DNA from: Ligula intestinalis
Taxonomy: Eukaryota > Platyhelminthes > Cestoda > Diphyllobothriidea > Diphyllobothriidae
Direction of reading: 5' to 3'
DNA length: 64,000 nucleotides
NCBI GenBank assembly: GCA_036362985.1
Contig: JAYGXS010000004.1
Coordinates: forward strand, 63,012,288-63,076,287
Under the pieces are notes generated by a model that was not told the origin of the DNA, searched no databases, and saw nothing but the letters and a program-made list of their open reading frames with translations. How positions within the stretch are numbered: position 1 is the stretch's first letter; each line of letters opens with the position of its first letter. The translations under genes were made by a program, and so were the position numbers. This document shows positions 1 through 9,459 of this stretch, piece by piece.

Positions 1-99
1 ACTGTTTGGCCTGATGAGAAGTTACTGAAAGCGTTCGCTCGCCAAAATTGTGTTCTGAATTATACCAAGTTCCTTTATTTCTGCAAAACCTTTGTTTAT

Positions 100-622
100 G
101 TAGTGCACCTCGTATATCCCTAGCCGCAGCATGCTGTCCAGCGTAAACGGTGGGGAAGTAGGATAAGCAGTGAAGAAAATTTGAAGAGGTAATCGCACAG
201 GGGAAAAAATTTAATTCAATTTGTTTCCCGTGGCCGCTGGCAATAAGCCTTTCGGCATGTAAATGCAAGGTGTGCGCGTCGCTTCACGCCGCGGACTATA
301 CAAGTCCAACTCTAGAACAGTAAATTGTAACTCTGTTAAGTTTAAGTAGGTGACTTCCTTACCACCATTTCTGATTTCTCAGGAATTTAACGATACCTTC
401 ATAATAAAATAGGAGTTTTTTGCGAAACGTCAGACGAAAATACAGGTAGGAAAAAGGTTAAGATATAAATCAACAACATTTCTGAATACAATAAAATAAA
501 AATGTTTATATTTGCAATTTAAGTGTATTTAACTGCCTATCTTATTCCTAACCCATAAAACGCCTATAAAGGCTTTTAACGTTGGACAGAATTCGGGGAC
601 TAGGGTATGTGTGGTGCACTAC
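100..622 (+). repeat. TIR element T1, copy 1 (about 523 bp, full length)
   Basis: The ends are inverted copies, GTAGTGCACC at 100-109 and GGTGCACTAC at 613-622. Inverted similarity continues inward for about 80-90 bp: the left arm around 127-180 (GTCCAGCG, AAACGGTGGGG, AGTAGGATAAGCAG) matches the reverse complement of 535-600. The interior (about 200-420) aligns with copies at 30550-31071, 55630-56021 and, inverted, 12530-12722. The shared landmarks are GGCCGCTGG, GGCATGTAAATG and CGCCGCGGAC. No coding potential is visible, so this is a non-autonomous, MITE-like DNA transposon or foldback element. I could not define a target-site duplication. Confidence 0.75.
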
Positions 623-1470
623 TTAAAATACTGTTGCCTTTATTTCTCTCGCTGTTTGATCAAAGTGCATGCTGCATGTTTGAGTTCTATGTTTGAGTTA
701 CATGTGGTCTGCATATCTGTGGAAAGCTAACTCCTGGTAATCTAACATATGTACCGAGAGCCTTTGTGGTTGAGCACAATCACTTCTCAGCAACAGTCTG
801 GAATTTGATAAGCCAAGAGCCTGTATATATTACAATGGTGTCGCGCAGTGTTTCGAAACTAAGGAAATATAAGACATAAGCCGCAAAAGTTATCATGCAC
901 TTAAGACGATGGGAGTTGAGATTTCGTTTTTTTTATCAACAGAATAATTTATATTGCAAAAAACGGTAACAGAAAGAATATTCCATTCGAAAATTGTACG
1001 ATGAAGAATAGAAGGCCCATATTGGCATTTATAGGTCTAGGAATATTGCCTACGATTTCATTGCACAAGAAAGCAGAATGGGCAATCTGAAAGCAAAATG
1101 ACTCCATAAACTGAAAGCAAGAAACATTATTGATTACAATGTCAAAGAAGGCTAGAGAAAATTTAGCACAAAAAAATTACCGAATCGTGATCTAAGCCGT
1201 TCAAACGGACATGGAAATGCAATAAGGCTTTGGGATTCTTAAATCAACTTAGCCGAGGAACTGACCTCGTGCGACCATACGTCGCGTATACAGGCTGCAC
1301 TGGTGCGATAGGATTGATAAGAACTTTGACTTTTCTTGAACACACGAGAGAGGAGTAGAGATTTGGGATTACTAGACCGGAAAATGCCGTTTTGAATGTA
1401 AAATATCCTACAAGTTAAAAAACTGTTGTGGATAGGCAATCATGTCGATAATTGGACTCATTAGTGAAAA
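623..1470. other. AT-rich spacer, nothing recognised
   Basis: Only short ORFs below 70 codons occur here, with no motif of a known family. I see no repeat shared with the rest of the window. Confidence 0.5.
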
Positions 1471-1504
1471 GAAGACAACTTGATTGCTGGGTAAATACTT
1501 TTAT

Positions 1505-1550
1505 TCGCCAGACGTTTCGACATCCATTGCGAATTCATCATCAGTCATAC
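1505..1550 (-). ncRNA. Hammerhead-like core, family B
   Basis: On the minus strand CTGATGA (1538-1544) is followed by a stem II candidate in which ATTC/GGAT-like arms enclose GCAAT, then by CGAAACGTC (1510-1518). GAA plus the self-complementary ACGT and a C17 gives a GUC cleavage triplet, as expected for a minimal type I hammerhead. Stem I pairs poorly in this copy. Confidence 0.6.
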
Positions 1551-1587
1551 TAGCATCAAACCGTAGCAGAAACGGGTTGATACTAAT

Positions 1588-1630
1588 TTCTCTGATGATG
1601 AATTCGCGATGGATTAAGAAACTTCAGGCA
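1588..1630 (+). ncRNA. Hammerhead-like core, family B, degenerate
   Basis: CTGATGA lies at 1592-1598 and GAAACTTC at 1618-1625. The ACGT palindrome after GAA has decayed to ACTT, so this copy is probably inactive. It is the plus-strand partner of the copy at 1505-1550. Confidence 0.5.
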
Positions 1631-1675
1631 AATGAAAGTGTTGTCCCAATGATCGGGTTGCCTTCGCCTCAATTA

Positions 1676-2600
1676 CTTTCTGTGATTCAAATGCTCGCTT
1701 GTATTAGCAGACTCATTGTTTTTAAAACATTTTTTTTAGAAGTTTTCTTGCGGGTCTGGTAACTTTCTGCCGAACTATGCTTAAGCTTATGTTTAATGGC
1801 CCGCTTGGCAATCAGAGCCTAATAATGGGTTTATCTCGAGGGATGAGCAAATATTTGTATATAAAGCTTCTCGTGGACCGTGCTGCAAGTAAGTACTGGC
1901 TACACGTTACAATCCTGGCCTCAAATATTACTAGAACTTACTTCCAAATGTTACTATGTCAAAGGAGAAGTGGCTTTTTCCAGCTCAAATAGAAAGCCGG
2001 AAATTACATATTTCATCGATCCTCTCGATCCTTGATCTATTCGCAGTAAATGCTCACAAGAGCTGCTTCGAGTATCCACTTTTTTCGTCTTTCCAGAAAA
2101 TTGTGGGAAAAAATACAAGTACGGATATCAAGTCTGTTTTCTGTTCAGTTCGAGTGGCGTCCGAAGACAGATGCAACATGTCGGCGGAGAGAACCCTTAC
2201 AGTACAGATGCGGATAGTTATAATTCTGAATCGAATTGCTGATTACGTTAAAAATACGTAACACGAGTCCACAGATGCGACCGCCATTCAATAGTCAAGG
2301 CGTGTACTTGTAGTACGGTGGTAGAAGCCAACAGTGTCACATTGAATTAGGAACAGTTTGCACTAAGTGTCAGAAATAACGCATTTAAAAGTCAACTTGT
2401 GGGATGCATCCAAAAAGCTGTAGAGAGGATTGTCCAGCCTCTGGACTTCAACAACTGCATTCATTACTCTGAACTGCAGACTGAAGTGTAAATCTCAAGA
2501 TGGACGATTTCCCTAATTTTATGAACAAAACAAACTTAGAAGGTCAACCTTGAAAAAGTAGGAATTCCGGGCTTAGAATCATAGATCATTTGTGCTCAAC
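1676..2600. other. Spacer, nothing recognised
   Basis: Several ORFs of 70-100 codons occur in this stretch. None shows PLE, gypsy or host-gene motifs that I can support. Confidence 0.4.
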
Positions 2601-2619
2601 GGAATGTGCTCCTTTTACT

Positions 2620-2668
2620 GCTGACGTTTCGGACAACTGGACTAGCTGTCCTTTGTCTATCCGAGAAC
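2620..2668 (-). ncRNA. Hammerhead-like core, family A
   Basis: On the minus strand a decayed CTGATGA (CGGATAG, 2657-2663) is followed by a stem II with perfect 5-bp arms, GGACA/TGTCC (2631-2635 and 2647-2651). Then comes CCGAAACGTC ending at 2623. GAA plus ACGT plus C17 is intact. It lies directly downstream of the PLE endonuclease tail encoded on the same strand. Confidence 0.6.
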
Positions 2669-2994
2669 TGACTTTATCGATTAGCAATTCAAAGTTCTGG
2701 CTGTGCATGTGTGTGTTGACAATAAACTGATCAGCGTTTCTACGCTCGCTGCTTGACGCTGCGGGTGACTTTTGGCGTTACTTGACGGCCAATGGGGTTG
2801 TATTTCGTCCTTACTCTAGAGGATGCTGGTAATCCTTCTCCATCTTCCGGTGGTTCCGTCACGGGGCCGTCTATTTTTGCAAATCCTAAGTTCTGTTTCA
2901 CCAGGTCCTGCCCTTTACTAACGTAATGGCGTAGGACTTTGTAGGCCGCAGAGAGATCCAGATGGCGGTAGAGAGAGAAGATGCCTAATCTGCC
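2665..2994 (-). pseudogene. PLE endonuclease C-terminal tail, 5'-truncated
   Basis: The minus strand from 2994 down to about 2761 is one open stretch containing RHLDLSAAYKVLRHYV, then a charged, proline-rich tail (GPVTEPPEDGEG). The block after the GIY-YIG catalytic region in PLE endonucleases has the form INRH.DL.PAY..LR, and related blocks occur here at 6.5 kb (FIDVVPVYVALRRHL) and 25.97 kb (AMDLHPAYQVVRNRL). The catalytic half is missing, so the copy is cut off at about 3000. A hammerhead-like core follows at once at 2620-2668. The family assignment rests on motif resemblance. The copy is clearly non-functional. Confidence 0.65.
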
Positions 2995-3227
2995 AATTTT
3001 TAAAACTCATCTCAGATAACGAATATGTAAAACCTCGATCACATAAATAGACGCACAGTTATTCACATGTCTTGCAAAATAAACGAAGAACGTTTGTTTG
3101 CCGAGGGTTGGTCACAGACACATAAGCTGTATAAATAACCTCACTGAAACAGCACAAGCTCATGAAACCAAAAAACCCACTATTATGAAAATAAATACCT
3201 GCAGTCATCTATTTGATCTGGTTAGGT

Positions 3228-3680
3228 TGCGGACAGAGCGACTTCGTCGGAGAATCAGAAAGACTTCTAAGGCGCGAATAGCCGGAGCCGTGGCATCGCT
3301 GCGGAGGAGTGGCGCCAATTTCTAAGTTGTGGCCCATTCGACGAGATCTGGCAGCACGTTCAAATGTAATGGGGGCGAAATTTTCGCGAGAGGTGACAAT
3401 GATTTAAATCGCAAAAAATTTTAGTCATGGTTAATGGGCCCCCAGTTCGTAAACAAGCGTGACGACGTGCCCAATTTATACTTGGTGCTGAGGATTAATT
3501 TTGCAAAAGTTAATCGGCCTTTGGGGAATTCCGAATCTAGCAGCGCCAGGTGTCAAGATGGCCGAGAAACCACAGCGTCTATTTTCACTACGGCTGTCGA
3601 AAGTTCAACAGGTCATGGCCCGCACAAGCGGGGAATTATCTTAAGTGAGGAGCCACTAATTGTCATAAGTGTGCAGTAAT
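3228..3680 (+). pseudogene. PLE endonuclease remnant, family B, with internal stops
   Basis: Read on the plus strand, about 3230-3430 gives a degraded version of the region seen intact at 62.6-62.8 kb: HSTRSGSTFK here against LTRPGHTFKF there, with stops and frame changes. About 3434-3679 is open and gives GPQFVNKRDDVPNLYLVLR, the counterpart of TQSINKCNDLPNPYFMLR at 62.8 kb, followed by a low-complexity tail. The N-terminal GVVYRI block cannot be recognised. A family B hammerhead-like tail follows at 3747-3812, so this is a 5'-truncated PLE 3' end. It lies head-to-head with the minus-strand PLE tail at 2.67-2.99 kb. Confidence 0.65.
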
Positions 3681-3746
3681 AACGTGACTGTACACTATTT
3701 TTATTATTATTACAGCTCTCAGTGCATGAATTACTTGTTTCTGCTA

Positions 3747-3812
3747 TTTTCTCTGATAAAGGATTTACGACGGATGTCAAATAGTCAGGCGAATAAAATT
3801 CTTGCTCCAGCG
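3747..3812 (+). ncRNA. Hammerhead-like core and PLE tail, family B, degenerate
   Basis: CTGATAA (3753-3759) is followed by AGGATTTACGACGGATGTC and AAATAGTC in place of GAAACGTC. The tail GAATAAAATTCTTGCTCCAGCGATC (3791 onward) matches the other family B copies. The GAA motif has been lost, so it is unlikely to be active. Confidence 0.5.
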
Positions 3813-3829
3813 ATCACATCGTTATAGTG

Positions 3830-5380
3830 CCGTCAATAAACACATCAGAACATGCATAGCCTGCTTAAGTGGGCCAATCCTTCTTCGATATATCTGGACC
3901 CACGTCTCATCCCATAACGATTTACCCAGGAATTTTTGACGTCCGATAGTTGCAAGGAAATAGGCAACAGATACTTCAGGCAAATTGGGATATTAGCTAT
4001 TGGCTGAGCATCATTTTGGCCGCCTAGGGATATCTGATTCAGGAAATAATTACTGTGTTAGCATTGTACATTTTGTCTGTAGACTTTTGATGCCCTGTGA
4101 GATTCCAGTGTTTGTTTTGCAGTTATCATGAGCAATCACATTTTATTCTGTTTCATCATTTTGTTAAAGTGACGTCCGTTCCTTGTTTTGTTAGTGGAAG
4201 AAAAACCTTATTTTTTGCGTTATATTTGTCAAATTTATCAAAGCTGCACAACTTCCATTTTAATTGCTTAATATCGTTTTGTTTATTACTGTCTTCCACG
4301 GAGGGTATGGTACCTTGTAAATTCATTGCAATAATGCAATACCACTATATGCTTTCCTCCTAATGGTACAAAGGATTTTTCAATATTTTTCACGTGAGAT
4401 GTACTGTTTTTAAAAAGAAAAAATCACTTCATTTGCGACGGCAAATGGTGCTTATAAGTTTATCTGAAAACAAATTTATTAAAGCTTCAGCATCATTAGG
4501 CGTTAAATTAAAGAGGGACATAGTTTCCTACCAAATCAGTACAGCACAGAATAAAGGATTTTCTGTCTTTTATTTAACATACATTTCAAATTGTAGAGTA
4601 TTTCTAAGCTATAGAGCAAATGAGGATTGCTGAAGTAGTCATTCATTTCAAGAGATCGATAAGGATGTTAGTGCAAAATCCAGTGCCCCAATGTGTCTGG
4701 AACGTGTCGGAATTATACTCACATAGAGATAGTCCCACAATGTCAGTCAGGTTATCATTCCTAATATCTAAGTGCATTTAAAACGTTAATTTATGTTGTA
4801 GAATGAGATGCGTCTCTGGCTGTACCTAAAAATGCCAGCCTCTCTCAATGTATTTTAGCAGATAGAATGGCAATCAGGTCTTGCGTGCTTCGCAGTTTAT
4901 CTTAGCACTGCACTCTGCCAGAGCTTAATTATGGTGTACGAGCCATGTATTTGTCACTCGGCAAAATAGGATTGTGAAGCAGAGTGCATTTAAGGGTGTG
5001 AGGTCTGATGCGCTATATAATACTTCACACTCAGGTCACCGACGTGTCCCAAGTGGGCTATCTATGGAAGCACTACGCGTAACAAAGTCCCAGTGTTCTC
5101 AAAACCACCTTGTATGGTAAATTAAAACAAAAAACATAACAGCTAATGAAAAAGCAATTTAAGCTTATCAGTCATTAGTAAGTTACTAATTTAGGCTAAT
5201 TTTCGCATCTCGGGTATGTTTGTAGATAGAGAAGGAGAAGTCATTTCCTCTGACCTTTCGGACTTTTCCTGGACTCACTTAGTTATAGGAGGCAGGGGCC
5301 AGTATCCCGTTATGGGCCCACCTTCAATTTGTAAAAAATGGATGTCCTCAAAACTAAAACTCCTCCAAAACAACTAGGAT
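3830..5380. other. AT-rich spacer, nothing recognised
   Basis: Only ORFs below 90 codons without recognisable motifs occur here. The start of the PLE that follows may reach slightly upstream of 5380, but I cannot place its 5' end. Confidence 0.4.
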
Positions 5381-5945
5381 GACTCAGTGCGTTCAGCTTG
5401 CCAATTTCTGGCAGGCCTCAAGAGCCGAAGGATTCGATCGGATAAAATAAGTGTTTCCTCTGACGTAATATCATTTTTTCCATACATTTCAACGATTTTG
5501 GTACCAGACGCCTTGTGCAGGATACTTGAGGAACTCTACGACAAAACCCAGAATTCCCGCAAAATTAAAGACATTATGAGGCTGCTCGAATGCTGCCAAA
5601 GAAATACTACCCCTTCACGTGAGTGACCTACAACAAATCAAGGGAACTCCGATGGGCACTTCAAACTCGAGTTTAATTGCATAATTGGTCCTACATGAGC
5701 TGTACAAGATGGCTTTTTACCCAATTCCCCCGATATTTTGACGCTGACACGTTGTTATCGTCAAAGAAAACTTGCTGCAGAATTGGCATGACCTTGTGAA
5801 CTCGATATTACGCGATATACAATTCACAAGTGATGGAGAAAAATATTTCCAGTTTCCCTTCCTCGATGTACTAGTCATACGAAAGAGAAACCACAGTCTA
5901 CGATGAGGCAATACACTACACACATCTTCTCAATTTTTGCAGCAG
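5381..5945 (+). pseudogene. PLE reverse transcriptase remnant, family A
   Basis: The first part is open from 5387 to 5626 and reads SVRSACQFLAGLKS, then KISVSSDVISFFPYI, the PLE version of the RT block with the first catalytic aspartate (SFDV.SLF.SI). Frame shifts follow. The nucleotides at about 5630-5670 still encode a relative of the QIKGTPMGT.NS.LI block. At about 5730-5750 RYFDADT stands where YVDDT is expected. At about 5845-5865 FPFLDVLVIRKR matches the region after the catalytic core. The catalytic box is altered and at least two frame shifts are present, so it is dead. The endonuclease of the same element lies downstream at 6.04-6.60 kb in the same orientation. Confidence 0.75.
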
Positions 5946-6039
5946 CCATTCAGTGGCTCATACATAAAGCTGCATCAGAACAGAAGTCTAAGCACAAGAT
6001 ATTTCAGACTCCAATATCTCGGACTCCGATAGCTCCCCG

Positions 6040-6600
6040 GCCCATTTATGCTATCCGAAAGCCTTCATAGGTCGACGCCTACGTGCTTGGTATCCGAGGA
6101 TCCAACCAAGACCAACCTTTACGATGTGGCATGCGCTGCCATATATCAAGTATATATCGAAGCTGCAGAGTGCATGTCTGTGGGATTAGGAGTCGGAATT
6201 GCACACTATCCTAAGGCTCCAATGCGCAGGCGTGTCATACAAATCAGAGACCAAATAAATGCCAGTGAGCAGTCGGGCGTTGTGTATCGCATACCATGTC
6301 TTAACTGTCCCCGAAATTACACAGGAAAGACAGGACGCATGCTTGGGTCACGTATACACGAAAATAAGCTGGCTATATGACGGGGTGACGCATTATCGCA
6401 AGTGGCTGCCCGCACCTACGACACCGGTCACGGGTTTAACTTCGCAACTGTGAGGATAATCGCGGACACCGATAACAAGACAGCTCAAGAACTGATTGAA
6501 GCCTGGGCCTCGGATGATCCCTCCGTCAACTGATTTATCGATGTAGTGCCGGTTTACGTTGCCCTGCGCAGGCATCTACAGACTGATGGTACTGGTAGTT
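6040..6600 (+). pseudogene. PLE GIY-YIG-type endonuclease, family A, frame-shifted
   Basis: An open stretch (6048-6380) reads LGVGIAHYPKAPMRRRVIQ, then SGVVYRIPCLNC, NYTGKTGRMLGSR and HEN. This is the PLE arrangement of a cysteine-bearing GVVYRIPC..C strand followed by Y.G.TGR.L..R..EH, the GIY-YIG catalytic half. After a frame change near 6370 the similarity continues as DTGHGFNFATVRIIADTD, KTAQELIEAWASDD and SVN.FIDVVPVYVALRRHL to about 6585. The E of ELIEAW is the expected C-terminal acidic residue. The sequence is unusually complete but split into two frames with an extra stop. A family A hammerhead-like core lies 75 bp downstream. An alternative gene seems unlikely given the order of blocks. 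Confidence 0.8.
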
Positions 6601-6674
6601 GATTCCACCCTCTATAATAGTTGATTGGCCCCTACAGTCTTTTACTATTGTTTGTCTTTTGTTGACGCCTTCAT

Positions 6675-6725
6675 CTCTGAAAATGGACTCCAGAAGGAGC
6701 CCGAAAGCCCATATGGGCAACATTA
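6675..6725 (+). ncRNA. Hammerhead-like core, family A, with long palindromic stem III
   Basis: CTGAAAA (6677-6683, decayed CTGATGA) is followed by T, then a 7-bp stem II candidate GGACTCC-agaa-GGAGCCC (one mismatch). Next comes GAAA and GCCCATATGGGC (6706-6717), a perfect 12-nt palindrome at the position of stem III. A15.1 would face A instead of U, so the core itself looks mutated. Confidence 0.6.
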
Positions 6726-6959
6726 TGATCCCAGTGATAGAAACGGCTCCTCATTCTCTATCTAAATTAATAAGGCAAATGACTTAGAAATGCAAATTCC
6801 ATGAAGCAGTTCAGAAGAAAATGTGCTAGCTGGAACAAGAGTTTTATTTTCCTGATTTGTCGGACTCTGTCGGGAATCCTTAACCATAGATAATCGTATA
6901 AAAGTTTAGGAAATGCGCAGATAAGGGTGGTACATACACAGATTGCACGGCCGAAGATG

Positions 6960-7300
6960 CAGCGGTGGTGATGAAGAAAGACGCCAAATCCCAGGTTGCA
7001 CCTCACTCGACGGAACCCGGCCGTATTTTCAAGTTTGACAAGGCCAAAGTCCTTGCAGGAGGTGGCAACTGCATGAGCCGCGAGCTGCGCAAGTCATGGT
7101 TCTCAGACTCCAAGTCTATTAACTAGTGCAATGATTTGGCGTTTACATACGGTGTACTGAGAAATTTCCTGAGCAAGATTATCAGTCACGTGGGAAGAGC
7201 CGGGCGACAGCGGGCATAATTGTTGCGCAATTATCAAACCCACATCCGACGCTGAGAAGAACACTGTGGCAATTAATGAGCCACCACCGCACAAATTATG
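6960..7300 (+). pseudogene. PLE endonuclease C-terminal remnant, family B
   Basis: On the plus strand about 6990-7180 reads QVAPHSTEPGRIFKFDKAKV, MSRELRKSWFSDSKSIN, a stop, then CNDLAF.YGVLRNFL. This follows the family B endonuclease at 62.7-62.9 kb almost block for block (VAADLTRPGHTFKFDKAEI, MSRELLEPWFTGTQSINKC). The N-terminal catalytic half is absent. It starts only about 240 bp after the family A hammerhead-like core, so two different PLE families end in series on the same strand here. Its own tail follows at 7425-7500. Confidence 0.7.
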
Positions 7301-7424
7301 ACTTCAAGCGGTGGCTACAGGAACTGACAATTATAGTAAGCATGCGGGTGACCACTACAAACTATAAATACCGTGCAATTTGTGCATGTGTCACCTTTAT
7401 CTGCGGATGCTTCAGACCTTTCTA

Positions 7425-7505
7425 CGAAACTAATGATTAAGGATTCCCGACGGAATCTGAAACATCACGACACTGAAATTCTTGTTCCAGTGATCGCTTC
7501 TTCTT
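7425..7505 (+). ncRNA. Hammerhead-like core and tail, family B
   Basis: CTAATGA (7430-7436) is followed by a stem II candidate GGATTCC-cgac-GGAATC(T) with 6-7 perfect pairs (7441-7457), then GAAACATC (7459-7466). The tail CTTGTTCCAGTGATCGCTTC (7481-7500) matches the copies at 3.8, 37.5 and 45.6 kb. One core base (G5) is changed. Confidence 0.55.
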
Positions 7506-7509
7506 CTCG

Positions 7510-9320
7510 TTAATTAATAAATTAGTCAGTTCGAACACACCTTGTTTCCTACTTTCAAATTTATTCCTGCAAATCGCACTTAAAATGCACAAGAAGACGG
7601 AAACTAAGAAAATGTGATTTACTTCGTTTTCTATAAATATCTCCATCTTCACCTAATTCCGGCATAGTGCAGGTGTCGGCAAACAATCTTCCTACTACTT
7701 ACCTCCTTGTGCATTTAAATATGCATGTCAAACAAGTGCAGTTTAGATTATTTTTAAGAACGCGGAGGTTCTTCTAATAGTTTTTTTTACCACCCGCAAT
7801 AAAGTGCTGCACCTCCACCTTCACTCAATGTGGGAGAGTTCCGTGTCCGACCGGCAGAGCTTTCCCTTTTATGCCGCTCTTCTGGTAATAAATCTTGACG
7901 CACGCAGTGATAGTCTGACGAGACAGAAACAGTTGGGCGTGTTATGAGTATTTATTCGGTTCATTGAATAAAGTTAAAAACAGACTTATTTTAAGCGCAG
8001 CAAATTACTCACGCGGCAGGCAATAAAAATGGACAATTCGCGGCTTTCACTGTTCAATACGCCTAGGCGGAAGTCAATAATAATCCGTGAATTCAATCAT
8101 ATGTACACTGTTTGGTGTACGGTGGGTTGGGGCGGAAACAAGTGACTTCGTCATGGCTACCATCGTAAAACGTCTTTCGACGACTTTCGTAACAATAACA
8201 AGACCCTTAAAACTAGTTATCTTAAATAGTACTTTTAGACATGCACAGTTTCTTACTAGGCCATGGCGTTCCGTCGTTAAAATTATCTGATCGCTAAGCT
8301 ACCAGTCTTTGTTTCGAAGGTAGGCAAACGTCCGCACACTTAATAACAGTCAAGCGTTACTGAATTCTTAGTGCCTACACCCTCCCTCAGGAAACAAAAC
8401 CATGTATAAAATCTCGTTAAGGCACGGTCTAACAGAGCTCAGTTACTTTTATAAGGAATTTACTTGATAAAACTTCAGTACTTGAAGTAAAAAGTGCAAT
8501 GCTTATTATCTTAAAATGCAAATTCACTTTAAAACTTACTGAAAAGGAAGCTGTGTGGGGGGGGGTTGAAATTGGCCAGATATGCAATCACGTTGGTATA
8601 GATCACTTATCATAGGCGACAGAAAGTTGTGAATTGAGAAGTGATGGTTTGTCCTCCTAGATCAGAGGTCGGTAACTTTTCTTAGTCAAAGAGAGAAGAA
8701 AGCAAATATTTTAAATATATTTCTGTGAGATTCATAGAATACATTTTTCGATTAAATTTGATTGAATGCGCGTAAAATAAGCCTCCGGATGTATTTATTT
8801 GAGAAAGCAAAATCACAAAATCTGAAGTTTTGGATTTAAATTATATCTGAGAGAGTGAGCCACATGCAATCATCAAAAGATTTTACATTTGCCTCGAGAG
8901 CCATACGTTCCCAACCCCTGTCCTTGAAAAAAGATACCCATTGGACGTTAGGGCTGCAATTTGAGCTTACATTAAATTATAGAGAGAGGAAACTAAAGAT
9001 GACGCACGTGGCTAGCGCAGCTCAAGCAAGCCCTAGGGCTTCCGCCCAACTTAGTTCGGAAACCGTGGACTGAGGGTACCGTCAAGACCATAAAACGAAG
9101 AAGATATTGCATTTTGACTTTCAGTTTGTCAGTTGGCCACTCCACAGCAAAACAAACTAGGCTGACCGCACAGTCCGCGGTATCTCGTCAGTTGGCAACC
9201 TTTCTGCTCAAGGTTTATTAAGGAGAACAATGCGATGAGATATCCAGCACAGCCTGTAATGACCTTCCCATACCATAGCTGCGGACCGAGGAGGTCAGTG
9301 TACTGGTGCGAGGAATTGGT
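7510..9320. other. Spacer, nothing recognised
   Basis: Short ORFs and a run of nine G at about 8556-8564. No shared repeat or protein motif was found. Confidence 0.4.
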
Positions 9321-9334
9321 AAAAGTCAAAAGTA

Positions 9335-9455
9335 GAGAGGTAATGAATGCACCTTCCTAAAATCCGATGTGGTAATAGCAGGTGACTGAACCAAAATGTC
9401 ATCAAAGTAAGCAATCGAAGGGTCATTTGCCCGACCGTAGATAGGATAGCTGTTT
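9335..9455 (-). pseudogene. Possible Ty3/gypsy-type RT trace
   Basis: A minus-strand frame contains SIAYFDDILVQSP (the FDD codons at about 9399-9410). Gypsy-group reverse transcriptases carry the second catalytic aspartates in a block of the form YLDDILV.S. The frame is open for only about 40 codons and I cannot confirm the neighbouring RT blocks. The call rests on one motif and could be chance. Confidence 0.3.
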
Positions 9456-9459
9456 AACT

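Larger units (their letters stand above)
1471..1675. repeat. Palindromic pair of family B PLE tails
   Basis: Two copies of the family B PLE 3' tail lie back to back, minus strand at 1471-1573 and plus strand at about 1574-1675. Each carries the block TTTCTGCTA or a relative, a CTGATGA core, GAAAC, then an AATAAAA...TTGTCCCA.CGATC-like tail. The same block follows the endonuclease ORF at 63.1 kb, which identifies it as a PLE 3' end. No endonuclease coding sequence lies between the two copies. Confidence 0.7.

Noticed and set aside
421..440. GCGAAACGTCAG string inside TIR element T1, copy 1
   Set aside because: It looks like the 3' half of a hammerhead core, but no CTGATGA precedes it and the aligned position in copy 2 lacks it. 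It is probably chance.
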